In this document: piece by piece, positions 10,501 to 22,768 of the stretch
How the letters are laid out: each line of letters starts with the position of its first letter
Numbering within the stretch: the first letter of the stretch is position 1
Assembly (NCBI GenBank): GCA_963969365.1
Contig: OZ017755.1
Coordinates: 2,356,001-2,420,000 of the forward strand
Direction: 5' to 3'
Origin: Asterochloris sp. CNOR1
Lineage: Eukaryota; Chlorophyta; Trebouxiophyceae; Trebouxiales; Trebouxiaceae
Length of the DNA: 64,000 bases
Position numbers and translations under genes: made by a program
The notes under the pieces: model-generated
Database searches by the model: none
Seen by the model: the letters and a program-made list of their open reading frames with translations, nothing else
Told to the model about the DNA's origin: nothing

Positions 10501-13500
10501 GCAGCTCCAGCTCACCCTCCACGTTACACAACTACCCTGGCACCTGCAGAGGTGAGGACATGCAGGGCTCTCACGAAGCAGTCTCTGCACGCACTGCCTG
10601 GGAATGACCAGCTGCTGCGCAGCTCACCCTGCAGGGCCACCAGCTTTGCCTGGCAACAGCAGATGGTCAAACGCAACAAGCACAGTCAATGCAGGGCAGA
10701 ACATGCGCCCTAAGATGCCTGACAGGGGTCCTGGTGCCTGCAGACATGCAAGTCAGACGTGTGGCTTCTGCGAGCAGAGCAGCTGCTGCCCCACAGCTTC
10801 CCCTGCTCAAACCCTCCACAGCCCAAGGTCTTCCTCTGACAGTGCCATTCTCTGCCTCAGATACAGCCCTCCACGGTGACGCCCCGCCATCTGCTCGAGG
10901 TGAGGCAGTGGTGCCAATCCCACCTGACGATGCCATCCTCTGCCTCGATGATGGCCCGCTGCAGCTCCACCCGCTCCTTGTTGGTCGCCGCCAGCACCCC
11001 GAGCGCGCGCTCCACCCACAGCTCCGTCGCGCTGCCTGCGCTGTCGGCCCGCCCCGCAATCTGCTTGCCGGCGCTCTCCTGGCGCAGCAGCTGGCTGCTG
11101 GCGTTGCTGCCGTCCTGGCGCAGCAGGGGGGGCAGGCTGCAGGTGGGGGCCGCCCTGAAGGCAGGGATGTCTCCGCTGGCGGGGGAGGTCGTGCTGCGCC
11201 CCTGCAAGCACATGTGGGGCATGTCAGGAGCCTGCTTCAGAGTTTGAAAGCATGGCAGGGGACGTCTGCGTTGGTTGGGAAGGAAGCTGTGCCCCTGCAC
11301 AAGACAAGGCTCTCGGAAGCCCCATTGACCCACCTGTTCTGTGGCTGTCCATGTGCACCCAGACCCTGCAGCAGTTGCCCACCAGCAGCCACAGCGTTTC
11401 AGCAATGCCCGCTCGACAGCATCAGCTCACCACCGCACCCAGGCGCGCTTTGAGCTGCCTGTTCTCAGCCTGCAGCGCGTCGATGAGCGCCTGGTACTCC
11501 GCGATGTGCTCCTGCACCGTGCCTGCGTTGCGGCGCACATGCGTCTTGATCTCCTTAGCCTGCAGGCAGGCAGGGACGGTCGTAGAGCCATGTTCAGGAC
11601 CCCAGTGGTCTGTGCCTGGGGCGTGATGAGCCAGACCAGTGGCGGGCTTGGAGGAGGCAGGGCATGTGCGCTGAAGATGGGGAAACAGCTGACCGCAGGC
11701 AATAACACTGCTGCCCTGAGGCAATAGAGGCGTGCTCAGCCTGCAGGTACACAAGGGCAGGGCGGAAAAGTGCGAGCCAGCAGGTAATACAGCGACTGCC
11801 GCTGACGTGGGTGTTAGTCTCCTGGGCCTGCAGGTGGGCAGGAATGGCTGCCCCCAAATATGCAAAAGGCGACTGGCCAGCAGCCAGCGACTTTGCTGCT
11901 GTAGAGGAATCTGGGTCTGCAGGCAGACAGAGGCGAAAAGCACTCGTCATGTGTAGACGAGCAGGCATTGAAGTAGTGGCTGCTCAAGTGGGGGCTTGAT
12001 CGTCTGGACCTGCCTGAGGGCAGGCAGGGATGATGACACGTGAGATGGCACCAGGAGGGTGCAGGGGCAGCAGGGTCAGCCGTGCTGCTGAAGAAAGGCA
12101 GATGATGGGTCCCACCGGGTGGAGGTGGCATGGTAAGTCTCATTTGGAGGATGCCAAGATGAATTCGGGCAGCGTACTCTCATGTCAGTGGGTTGAAACC
12201 AAGTCAGCTCGATTGCTTCATGTTCAATTGCCTACCCGATCAGCATACTTCAGAGTGTTGATGGTGTGGTGGTACTGAGAGCTGGAGGAGGCTACAGTGG
12301 CAATCATGGCTGTCCGAGAGCTGCACAGCAGGAATCAGGGGCAACGTAAGCCAGCTCCCTTCCAAGCCAGGATGCAATCAACCCAGCTGCCTTGCCTGGT
12401 TAGCTGTAAGCCATCATATGTTCTCCGTCCTCACTGGCAGAGCTGTCAGCAGCGATGCATGCAGACATCTTGAGCAGTGGTAAGTCTGGCAAATTCTTGA
12501 GAGCGGCTGCTCAGTTGTCGGCGCACGCACACTAAGGACACCTGCACCTCTCTGGTTCACAGAAACTGCTCAAACACTGCCGCGGTCACATTAGCACCGC
12601 AGCCACGAGGGCAAGGGTAAGGCAGTGGGCCTTCCTCAGGAGGACCTAGCATGGCTCACTTGCCACAGAGGCCGTCCTTGAGCAGGCGGGTGAGCTTGGA
12701 GTTGCGGAAGGGTACAAACACGAAGCCCTTCTTGCGCCGCTTGCCCAGCGCATTTATGCAGTTGGCGAGGGCCAGCAGCGACCTGCAGGCCGCACAGGCC
12801 ATGTCACAGTTTGCCCGGGACTGGGCATGCGTTGGTGCGTTCTGTCTGAGCTTATAAGGAGGACGCCGCCTGGGCTGCAGCACTGTTCCTAGACAGCAGC
12901 AGCCCAGGTGGCAAGCCAAGGCAAAGAGCCAAAGGTGGAGAGTCGCGCATGTGGAGTGCAGGCCAAGACCTTGCCATGGCAGGCGCGCTCAGGCTGGGCA
13001 GCTCAGGGCATGTTTCATACACTCTGCTGTTGGCTCCTGCCAGGGGAACAGCAGCACTGCAGCTCACTTGTTGATGTTGGCGCCATCCTTCAGCTGGCGC
13101 CCGGTGTTGTTTGTCTCGCTGGCCCTCTCACTGCCAGCCAGGTCCACCAGCGACAGCTTGCCAGTGTACACCTACAGCAACACTGGCATGCAGTCATGTG
13201 CTGCTGTTCACTTGCAGGAGCAGCTTGATGATGTGCATGTGAGGCCGTGGTAGCATGCTGCCTTGCATAGCTGACAGCTGCAGCCCAGCCTCCTGTCTAC
13301 TGACCATGCATGCTCTGGGCTGGGCAAGCAGAGCTGCTAGTGATGCAGCAGGCCGCGACTGCCACCCCTCCAAGCACAGCAGGCCTTTGCCAGGGGAGAC
13401 CCTTCTGGCTGTGGCAGCCGCAGCATCACAGCTGTTGCCAGCGTGAAGGCAGCTTGCACGGCCAAACCTGCTTCTGGTAGTGATTCCTGTCGCTGCGGCA

Positions 13501-16500
13501 GACGGTGACTTCCAAGATGGCATGAGAGCGGGACGAGGCTGCATTGGCATCTGTGCTCTCAGTCTTGCGCCGCGAGTTGCCCTCCTGCAGCGTTGTTGAC
13601 AATGTGCTGTGCATGTGCTGACTTCCACTGCTCATACCACGAGCCCCTGCCATGCCTGGCTGCGATGGGGCCAGGCTGAACTGGTGACAGGGCCCAGGAA
13701 GCACGCTGTGCTGGTGGGGCTGACAGCATGACACTGACTGGAGCATCGCAGCAGCATGCTTGCTCATAGCTATATCAGCGACGGCGGCGCAGCCCAGCAG
13801 CCCTCTTGGCATGAGACCTTTCCCTGCAGATGACATGTTGTTCTACCAGCAAACCTCACCTGCAGCAGGGAGAAGATGCGCTCTGCACTCTCCACCTGCA
13901 CCCTGGTCAGCCCTGCCACTATGGCGCCCTGCTCTGGGTCCTCCCTGCAGGACAGAGGTGTTTCTTGAGCCACAGGCACTCGTCGACTGCTGCCCGATGA
14001 CAGAAGCGGGGCCGCCACAGCCTGAAAAGTTGCTGCTCTGCTTCAGGCTGCACGGCGGCGCAAATGCAGCCAACCTCAGCAGCAGAATGGCCTGCCAGAC
14101 TGTCCCCCTTGCTGGTCCAGCCTGGGTTTTGAGGCGCCAGCATCATGCAGCAGGCGTGTCAAGTGACCAGTGAATTTTCATCGATGCTGCTACTTGCCGG
14201 AGGTCCAGGGGACCTGAGTTGGGTTGCAACAGGTCATAGATGACCTCATTGTACACCTCACAGTAGCTGCAGGTCACATCCCACTGCTTGTCCGGCTCGC
14301 GTGCCTGCAGCAGGGCATTATGCTGAAAGGGCAATGTTGACCGTGACTGGGTGAAGGACTGAGTGCCTGCCATGCAAGTCAGAAAGTGCCCATGAGCCAG
14401 CTTTAAGGCATGGTGACAGGTGGCATTAATTGAAAGGTCCTATGCTCTTGGGGCAGGCTGTCTAATTGGGAGCAGCACCAGCTGGCCCAGGGCACCAACG
14501 GAGCTTTGGGCATGTGCCCTGATGAGGGGGTCGAGCCTCTCACCATGTGGGCAAAGATGTCGTTCATGCTGAGCACCATAAGCCCCGGGTCTGTGGGCGT
14601 CCCCACCATGCTGTGCGTCTTGCCTGAGCCTGTGGCGCCATAGGCAAAGATGGTGGCATTCAGGCCTCTCAGCACCCCGGGGATCATGACCTGCAGGCAT
14701 TGGGCAAACACGTGGCTGATCTTCCAATCTTTCTACGGCTCTCAACGTGCTGTGAAAGTCAGACTTTCACATGTCTTCACAAAAGCAGACCTCCTGTGTC
14801 CAGCGACTGTGGACAACACAGAGTTGTCACATAGTACCCTAGCAAAAGGGTTTCTGGGCAGCCAGGCAGATCCCACCTGTTTCCTGGTCTTGAGTGCAGA
14901 CCAGCCAAGGCCACACCTGAGCAGTGCTGCTGAACGATGCATCTTGTCAGGGACAGCAGGCGGCTGTGCTGCCTCCTGTCAACATGAGCTTGCATCCAAG
15001 CACAAGCAGCTGGACCGTGATCCCTGTCTGGCAGAGCAGGCTGCAAGTGCACTGCCCTCCCCATCCCCCGCATTTTGCTGGTGCATGACATCACACAACT
15101 GCACTGCACCCCACCAAATGGCTCCAAGGTGCATGCAGCAACCGTTTTCAAATCCAGAACCTGCCAGTTGCAGCTTAACACCTTGGTGGTGCTGGTGGAC
15201 ACCTCCCAGCTGTCCAGGTGAGAGCCTGCATCTCATGCCGCATCACCGTCAGCAATGCCGCCACACCAAGTCTTCCTCCACTTACATGCACAGCCTCCCT
15301 TGGCACGCTGACGGCGCCCATGCTTGTCGCTCTGGAGCCCAAGACATGCAGGTGCAAGGCATCCTCAGGCACCAGCTGCACACCTTGACGGTGCTGGTCC
15401 ACCACACCATCAGGCTGTGGCGAATTCTGGGTGCAAGCAAGCAGCTTTGCTTGTTGTCACCACCGCCATGTCCCACACCAGCAGTTGCAGCTGCACAGCT
15501 TTGTGGTGCGGGGTGGAAAGCGCGCAACCGTCCAGATGCGAGCGCACAGCCATGGTGCATCATCAGCAGCGTTGCTGCCTCATCACCTCTTTGCACATGT
15601 AGGTTGAACATGTAGACCGTCCCACTGCACTCTGACAGCTCCACTGCCCATTGCAGCAGGCCAGTACAGGGCCGCAGCACCGACAGCATTGACACACCTT
15701 GACAGTGCTGGTGTACAGCGCCCGGTTGTCCAGGTGGGCGTCAAAGGCCTTGTCAAACACATAGCGCCGCTCCCTGGCGGGTGGCACAAAGTCCGCCGTC
15801 CGACGCGTCTGCGGGATCTTAGGCTTCCCATCGTCCTCTGGGTCCATGACCACCACCATCTGCGCAGAAAAGTACAAACTGAGATCAGGCAGGGGCCCTG
15901 GAACACTTAGGCCCTTCACGGGGCTGCTTTTCCGACGTTGCGTGTGGCAGATTGATGTCAGCCTGGCCTGAGGCAGGACGAAGTCAGGCACCTCCTCAGA
16001 CAGGACGGTTGCTTTCCATCCTCCGCTCCATGACCATGGCCATCTGCAGCTGTTTGCGGCAGACACATCTCATCTCAGCCCGCCAGCTCAGAGGGCTTGG
16101 CCCCACTTACATCAGCACCACAGCTCCACCAGGCAGACAAGCTGCATCTCAGCCATCTGATGGGTTCTGCATGCTCCAACACGAGGAAAGAGGAGGGCCT
16201 GCCTGATGTGCTGCCTGAGCTTGCCCTGGCAGCCTTGCCTTCAGCTGCTGTGTCGTTGGTGCCTGCCGACCTGCTGTTGATATCTGATTCCGTGCTCTGC
16301 TGATGTTGAGGCAAGTGGCAATGTCATCAGAGCCACATGACCACAACAGCATGGCAATGGCAGTCATCAAGGCTGCATTTGCTGCACAGACCCCCTCAGT
16401 CCCATTACAGAGGCCCCTACAAACCACGCGGGGCCCAGGTAGCGATGCAGAGGTCGCGACTGAGGCTATGCTGCTGGCAGCTGTAACACCAGCCAGGCAG

Positions 16501-17019
16501 CATTGCCTTTTGCTGCCTCCCCCAGCCAGGCATGGTGGTTCAGTGCCTGCCAACACCAGTCATCTGTGCATTTACCTTCTCATCGATGGTGCGTGTGATG
16601 ACATGGGAGCCCTGCTGCCGCTCCTTGCGGGTCAGTGGGCGACAGCGCACAGCCACCTGCACCGGTTGGTGTGCAAAGCTGAATGCCTGCAGCTTCTGCT
16701 TTGCAGGAGGTGCGACATCATGTCTGCTGGGTACACCATGTGAACGTCTGCTTGAAGACTGGTGGAGCAGCATGCAGCGCTGGGGGCACGCTTACCGTGA
16801 GCGTGGCCTGGGATACACCCTTGCGCTTGAGAACTGAGCTGCAGGGCAAGAATACACAACATGCCAACATAAACTTGAAGTGGCTTGTGTAAAGCATGAT
16901 GCTGTGCATCAAGGCATGCATGCTGCACAGGCTCACGTGAACTGCAGGGACGCATCAAACAGCTCAGCCAGCTCATCATGCTGGCTGGTGTTGAGGGATG
17001 GTCTCTCTTCCTCAGCCAT
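7532..17019 (-). CDS. KIN8A: Kinesin-8 motor protein, KIN-8A type
   Basis: N-terminal kinesin motor of the kinesin-8 family; in other eukaryotes these motors walk to plus ends and limit microtubule length. Exons: 17019-16937, 16838-16796, 16656-16576, 15859-15698, 14690-14544, 14304-14198, 13944-13860, 13584-13468, 13171-13068, 12782-12660, 12320-12236, 11559-11431, 11201-10924, 10378-10246, 10055-9846, 9324-9268, 9000-8871, 8477-8316 and 7827-7532; frames join throughout, giving 843 aa (plant KIN-8A is about 810). Motor motifs: VAVRCRPL, P-loop [37 protein letters not shown], switch I NAASSRSH, switch [24 protein letters not shown]. The neck region has [18 protein letters not shown], followed by coiled-coil segments and [10 protein letters not shown], all as in Arabidopsis KIN-8A. 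The intron after 14198 starts with GC. The C-terminal end is the least certain part. Confidence 0.9.
15175..15425 (-). pseudogene. Decayed copies of kinesin exon 4 end
   Basis: Inside the intron between kinesin exons 4 and 5, two minus-strand segments resemble the last codons and donor site of exon 4. Near 15220-15175 the frame reads [13 protein letters not shown] followed by GTGTTA, and near 15425-15385 [12 protein letters not shown] followed by GTGTGC. The true exon ends [13 protein letters not shown] then GTGTGT. They look like old tandem partial duplications and are not needed for the protein model. Confidence 0.55.
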
Positions 17020-17518
17020 GCTCTGTGCTGGATGTCTCTCTATTGCAGCTGGTAGCTTCGCTGTCAATGTGACAAGAACACTGCATGTGTAATTTGCAAG
17101 CGCAGGCCCATTTCAAAGTTGGCCTGTTCACATAGAGGTTTGGTTGAACAGACCTTAGACGGAGTGTGTTGAAGTGCGAGATGGCATTGGAGTTTGTGGG
17201 TATACCGCGGTACGTACCGCGTGGGCGCCCTTTAACGGCTTCTGTGCAAATGGCTTTCTAGCTATACCAGCCCGAGACGAACCTGGAGGCCATAGCCAGG
17301 CTGACTGCTGATGCCAACATCCATGTGAAGTTCAGCAGCAGGCCGCCCATGGACTCATTACCCTGTGCACCGCACAAGTTAGAGCAAGGCGCTACATATA
17401 CCTTTGTCTGGAGTCCAGACTCAGAAGCCTCATCTTGCAGAGGCGAACGCAGCTGAGACACGATAAATACATCAACCAAAGTGAGCTGTGTGATGTGAGA
17501 GATTGTATCGATGACATT
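17020..17518. other. Kinesin upstream region
   Basis: This stretch lies upstream of the kinesin start and must hold its promoter. A plus-strand open segment starting near 17262 (after TTTCTAG) reads YQPETNLEAIARLTADANIH and looks somewhat protein-like, but neither its start nor its splicing could be fixed, so no gene is called. Confidence 0.3.
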
Positions 17519-17680
17519 AAAACAGCAGTACTCGCCTTTGCGCAGTGGGGATGGCACTGACAGGTTGCAAACGCAGTGGAGCTTGCCACTGGCCAAGCGG
17601 CATCAGTGGAGCTTGCCACTGGCCAAACGGCATCACTGTCAGTGCCATCCCCACTGCGCAAAGGTGATTACTGCTGTTTT
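17519..17680. repeat. 45-bp inverted repeat with 72-nt loop
   Basis: The left arm (17519-17563) and right arm (17636-17680) are reverse complements with two mismatches in 45 bases. The loop carries a 30-base direct repeat (about 17574-17603 and 17604-17633). The right arm, in direct orientation, resembles the end of the exon at 34936-35144 and its donor site (about 35110-35156, roughly 41 of 47 bases by eye). Transcripts from either strand would fold into a long hairpin. Confidence 0.9.
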
Positions 17681-17681
17681 A

Positions 17682-17796
17682 GCGCCTTATGCCAAGCGCA
17701 ATGGTTGTCTCTGCAGAGCACCACAGCCTCCAGCGCCTGCAGCTGCCGGTCCACTGTGGACAGCACTGCCTTCAGTGCTGCTCCAGACCCTAGGGG
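17682..17796 (-). pseudogene. Inverted fragment of the 34936-35144 exon
   Basis: Read on the minus strand, this segment matches the first half of the plus-strand exon near 34947-35060, including the stretch encoding AVLSTVDPQVHALQAVVLC; similarity is about 80% by eye. It continues the displaced copy that forms the adjacent hairpin. It has no splice context of its own and is called a fragment. Confidence 0.7.
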
Positions 17797-19518
17797 ACCA
17801 TGCATTGTCTCCAGTCAGACCTTACACTGTACAACTTGTATATTTTGGCATGCTTTAGGACAGCTGCAATGGTTCACTGTCAGCCCTCTCAGGACTGTTG
17901 ATGCCTGCAAGCCCTTTCAAGCTCATCTGAGCCCGTCTTTGTAGCATTGGTTCAGGTGATGCAAAGTTCAATAAGTGCATTGAAGTCCATAGGTGAAGGA
18001 AGCACACCAAAAGCAGGGTGGCATTGCTGATAAGACCACAAATTGGTGTGGCAGAGTTAACCTCCACACTGGCTGATGCCCTGTAACATGCTGACATGGG
18101 ACGACACCAATTGCAGATAGCTCAGTGTGACACAGTGCTGACACAGGTGCACAACGCCGCTGGGTATGCAGACCCTCACACATGAATTGCTGCAAGCCAT
18201 CTCGCTGCAAACACGCAGTTGGGCCCCTTCTTCCTTTGGCTGGCTGACAGTGCACAGCACCTATCTTAGCAAGACCTGTAAGGGGTGTCGCCAGCTGCTG
18301 CAGCAGCTAGTGACCATGGACATGAACTTGACACTGCTGGACTGCTGGGACCAGGGTGACCTGGTTGCTACTGTCTTGCAGCACCGGAATGGCATTCTGG
18401 AAACCCCTTGTAAGTCCTGCTGCAGCATCAGGTCGGCGCTTATTCATGATCCTGTTATTTGGCGCCGGATCTGCAGATCCTTTTCATAAAGCACAGCACC
18501 TGCAAAAGCTACAGTGTATGAATGTCAGAGCAGCCCGGCAAGAAGCCTGCCTCTGCCATGAACATGCAGGTAAGCCTGCGATTTGCCTGACCCGTCGGCA
18601 ACGGCATGGACCCAACTGACTGCTTGGTCGGCACAGCATAAGGGACTGGCTGGCCCAGAAAGGTTGTCTGAAGCATTCCAGGCTGCACAGCTGGAACACA
18701 GCATGAGCACAGCTTGAGCTATACACCCTGTGCTTTGACTGTGCATCCTGCCATACAGCTGTACAGCCTGCGCAAGACACAAAGCTTGCAGACTGCAAAG
18801 TGGTGCTGGACATTGACCTCAACAACGACGCATTGGCTGCAGCTGCAGGGACGCCAGTCTGAACCAGCAGGGATCTTTTGGTGATTGTCAGGCAGCCCAC
18901 TTGGCACTTCATCTCTGACAACAACAGCATGGACAGCCTGAGGCAGTATGGCTCTCCTCAGGTCTGCCTTAATTGCTTTGGGTTGACTTTCTTTTTTGTT
19001 GCCATCGAAGCTCAGGGGCTCCTGGTGATTGGGTGCTTGTGGCACTGAAACGGCCTGCTGCCACTCTGCTACACGAACACTGCCCAATTGCTGGTCATGA
19101 ATTTTGCATGAATCTTGCACGGTCGCATCATTGCCAGCTCTGCCACATTGAGCTGACACCCATGGCGGGCAGTTTCTGCAAGCTCAGGCGGTGCAGTGCA
19201 GATGTTTGGTGGGCTGTCAGCAGACACCCTTGGCACAGCATGGGGTGTCTGTACACTGTATTAGATGTGCAGAGCTTCCCAGCCAGGTGGGCTGCCTGCA
19301 GACCAGCCCGTAGGACAGCCCAGAGGGGCCCAAGGCCACAGGCACAAATTTACCTTTATGATTCACATGCAGGGGCGGTGCCAGCTGGAAGCTGACTCAC
19401 TAAGGCTGTGATCTGAAGTGCGATCGCAGCAAGCCCACCTTTCAGCACTTTGCTGGAGGGCTGCACCCCCGCCCACTCATGCACCTGCAAGCTTGACATG
19501 CCTCTCTGCCTGACGCAG
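17797..19518. other. Mostly non-coding; weak exon-like segments
   Basis: No confident gene is seen. Two plus-strand segments could be exons: about 18313-18408 (MDMNLTLLDCWDQGDLVATV, donor TTGTAAGT) and 18791-18865 (CKVVLDIDLNNDALAAAAG, ending in TGA). They join in frame, giving a short ending. They might be the 3' end of a small gene or early exons of the large modular gene downstream. Confidence 0.3.
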
Positions 19519-19779
19519 GGTCAAGATGACCTGGGCAACCCTGCATCGTGTAGTGATGAGACCGCAGACCCCTTCGCCATCACTGATGCACCTCTGCTGG
19601 TTGAGGAGTTGGAAGGAGGTGCTTGGCCAGACATTTGGGTGTCAGCAGCCTCAAGGCAGCCTCACGCGGCAGCCCAGGCCAGTAACGAGCAGGTGGAGGG
19701 GCGTTGCAGGGCTGACCGGCGACCCAGGAAGGTTGTCAGGCCAAAGCGCCCTGGGGGCAGGCAGGCGCCTGCGCTGCAG
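19519..19779 (+). CDS. Exon, acidic then basic segment, modular gene 5' part
   Basis: An 87-codon open exon bounded by GACGCAG| and CTGCAG|GTGCGC, phase 0 at both ends like the later exons of the modular gene. The first half is acidic (SDETADPFAITDAPLLVEEL) and the second half basic (RRPRKVVRPKRPGGR), which could be a nuclear localisation signal. No domain is recognised. It probably belongs to the gene that continues to 36617, but the link rests only on strand, phase and composition. Confidence 0.4.
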
Positions 19780-21295
19780 GTGCGCCTCCTAATGGTCTGT
19801 TGCAGCCTAGCTTGTTGGACAAAACTGGCCTGCCTCCTACTTGCCTTTGCTAAAGAGATTGCATGGCAGGCCATCATGGTTTTCTGACTCAGACCATCAT
19901 GGGTCCCTGACTCAGATCCACATCATTCCCCTAGGCCTAGGCCCCTTCAGAAGTGTGTGCCTTGCCCAGCAGACCTGCTAGCCGCTAGCCGCTATCCACA
20001 GCTCCAGGGCAGCCAGGCGGTTGTGGCCCCTTTGCAGACTCCTCAGCACCTGTTGTTGCACTGCAGCTGGGTCGTGCAGCCTCATACCTGTGCAGGACCC
20101 TTAGCCATCTCTTCACTCCTGCACTGCAGCTGAGCGATGCAGGCTTATGATATTCAAGGACCCTGAGTGGTTTCTTAGGCTGCTGGGGGCCCTCAGCTGT
20201 CGCCTGTGTCCTTACCGTTGCTGGTCTATTCGAATCAGTGCTGCCGTGCAGGAGCAGAAGGAGCTGGACAACACCGTGTGGGTCTTTGCCCAGAGATGCC
20301 TGCCTGACCCACCACCCCTGTACAGCAACCCTGTGCTGGGAGCACCAGCGCCGTGCCACAGTCAGGGTCTCGGGGTGCGCTGCCTTGCATGTCAGTGCTC
20401 TGAGCTTGTTTAGGCTCTCTGAGTGCCTGACCTGGACAGTCCTGCAGCAGCTGGCCGGCAGCACTCCCTGCTTGTCTTATCGAACGGCTGCAGGAAGGCA
20501 GCAGCATCACGTCTCCATGCATGACAGCTATGCCACATTGTGTGCTGGCCGCGCAGCAGTACCAGGACAACCCCCTGCGATACATCCGTCATGCATCCCT
20601 CATGCTGCACCTGCACAACAGCCAGCTCTTTGCTCCAACAGTGCACAAGGCTTCCCCTGCAGCTTGACCTGACAGACAAGTCACTGCCACAATTACAGTC
20701 TACATTCCTCAAGCAGCCTGGCAGCACCATCATGAAAGGCTTGCACGAAAGGCAGCCCTGCATTCAGCCCCGGGTGCCTGCCTCACCTGGTGTGTCATGT
20801 TTGATCTTGGCGATCTCCAGCCCTGCCCTGCGTCTCTAAACGCGGGAGTTGCCAGTGCTGAGGGCCTTTGTCCTGATGGTCATTTGCAGCTTGATGTCCA
20901 GGGGGACTGGTCTGCCTCCCGCTTGCCTCTGCTGGGGACTATTACTTGGCTTAGGCCATGGTGGCTCCCTGACCCAGACCTCCATCTGTTCCTGGCCTGC
21001 GCCCCTCAAACGTGTGTGATTTGCCAAGCAGACTTGCCAGCTACCCCGCACAGCTGCAGTGCAGCCAGCTTGGTTGTGGCCCCCTTGGCAGACTCCTCAG
21101 CACCTGTTGTTGCTTTGCAGCTGGGTCGTGCCAGCTTGTACCTGTGTAGGACCCTCAGCCATCTCTCGTCCTCTGCACTGCAGCTGGGCAATGCAGGCTG
21201 ATCTAGGCGCAGGACCCTGGGTTGTTCCTAGGGCCGTTGGAGGCCATCAGCTGTACAGCAACTGGTTTGTTTAGGTTTATTTATGTGCCATGCAG

Positions 21296-21536
21296 GCCGC
21301 TCAGCTAACAGCTGACCAGGAGGACTTGACAGATGATGACTGTGGCTACGATGGGTTCCTGGCAGGACTGCAGGCCGAGCTGAGCGACGATGAGTCTGCC
21401 CTTGCCGATCTCCCAGCAGACCTAAAGGCCAGCTCAACACCACCAGCGGCAACCCAATGGACGCGCACCCTGCCTGAGCTGCCATCTGCATCCAGCAGCC
21501 CTGTGCTGGGAGCACCAGCGCCGTGCCACAGTCAGG
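21296..21536 (+). CDS. Exon, acidic module of modular gene
   Basis: Open exon after TGCCATGCAG|, with the acidic run DQEDLTDDDCGYDGFLAGL and then ELSDDESALADL. Its layout (Gln-Leu-Thr-Ala start, later a Gly-Leu-x-Ala segment) resembles the exon modules at 24207 and 26029, so it may be an older copy of them. The donor is uncertain: GTCTCG at 21537 is weak and an earlier GT is possible. No known domain was recognised. Confidence 0.4.
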
Positions 21537-22496
21537 GTCTCGGGGTGCGCTGCCTGCATGTCAGTGTTATGAGCTTGTGTTCAGGCTCTGGGTGCCTAAT
21601 CGAGAGAGCTCTTATGGGTTAGGCCTGGCTGCAGCATGTGTGTTTGACTGTAGGCCGTCCCCTGTTGCTGCTGATTGGGGTGTTGGCCAACAGGGAAAGG
21701 CATCTCCATGGCACAACAGGACTGGTCCTGCACGCTACCAGTGCTGGACAGCACATTGCACTGCTGGTGGAGGGTGCAGATACTGAAAAGGGCAGCCTGG
21801 CCCAGCTCAGGTTCTGCACAGTCCATCTACAGTGCAGCCGTGCTCAAGCCAAACTGGGGTGCTGAGCATCTGGCCTACGCGGTGGCTCAGTCTATGGCAG
21901 CTTTTGCAGAAGCAGATGGTCCTACTGTTGGCCAAATGTGAATAATCGATAGACTTAAAAGTGCGCTGCGCATTGCTCATCTGCTGCACGCTGGAAGCTG
22001 CGCGTGTGAGGGGGGCTCTGGATGAGTCTAGGATGCTACTGCCACTGTTTTGCCTGAAAGAGGTCCCCAGAGGTGCCACCTCCTGTGTCAGCTCCCGGGA
22101 TCTGCTCATGTGTCGAGCCATGCTGCACCGCAGATGGACTGCGCAGACACTGAGAAGGGCCAGCCTGGCCCAGCTCAGTGTCAGCAGTGCTTTCTGCTGT
22201 GCAACTTTGCTTCGTCTGAGGGGAGGTGCTGAACCTCTGGCCTAGGCGGTGGCTCAGTTTAGTGGCAGTTATGCAGAAGCGTTTATATATATATATCACT
22301 CCTGTCCGAACATGTTGCGTGGCAGGAGCAGGTGCTGCTGGAGTCGTGGGCCTCACCTGATTGGGCAAGGTTTGGAACCACACACACAAGCCCGTCATGT
22401 CACGCTGGCTGCCTGCCCCACCTGGTGCACGGCATGATCTTGGCAACCTGAACACTGCACTGCGTCTCGAAGGCAACCGTCATGTCAAGGAGGCCA

Positions 22497-22768
22497 CCGA
22501 GATGGGGTCCTCAGCGGCACAGCTAAAATGGCCAGCTTTGCCGCTGAGGCCCCATTGTTGGTGGCCTTCAGGACTCTGGGAACCCAGCATAGGCAGACAG
22601 GTCCTGCTCCCAGGAGACACATGCACCCTGCCTTGGCACCCAGAGCTTGTGTGGCACGGGTGCGGTGCTCCCAGCATGGGCTGTTGGCTGGCGCTGGCAG
22701 CCCAAGCGCTGCCAAGTTGCCAGCATCAGCCACCAGCCCCGTGCTGGGAACACCGCAGGTGTGGACCA
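22497..22768. repeat. Inverted copy of the exon module, forming a hairpin
   Basis: On the minus strand, 22580-22497 resembles the coding module at 24240-24310 (the part encoding GLKATNIGLPAAELAIS). Further on, about 22651-22683 is an inverted match of the module's GTGCTGGGAGCACC block, while 22733-22768 carries the same block in direct orientation, so the two can pair. Similarity is around 80% by eye. Confidence 0.55.

Noticed and set aside
14650-15615. 321-codon plus-strand open frame
   Set aside because: It covers kinesin introns and the antisense of the P-loop exon, and its translation has no domain and irregular composition.
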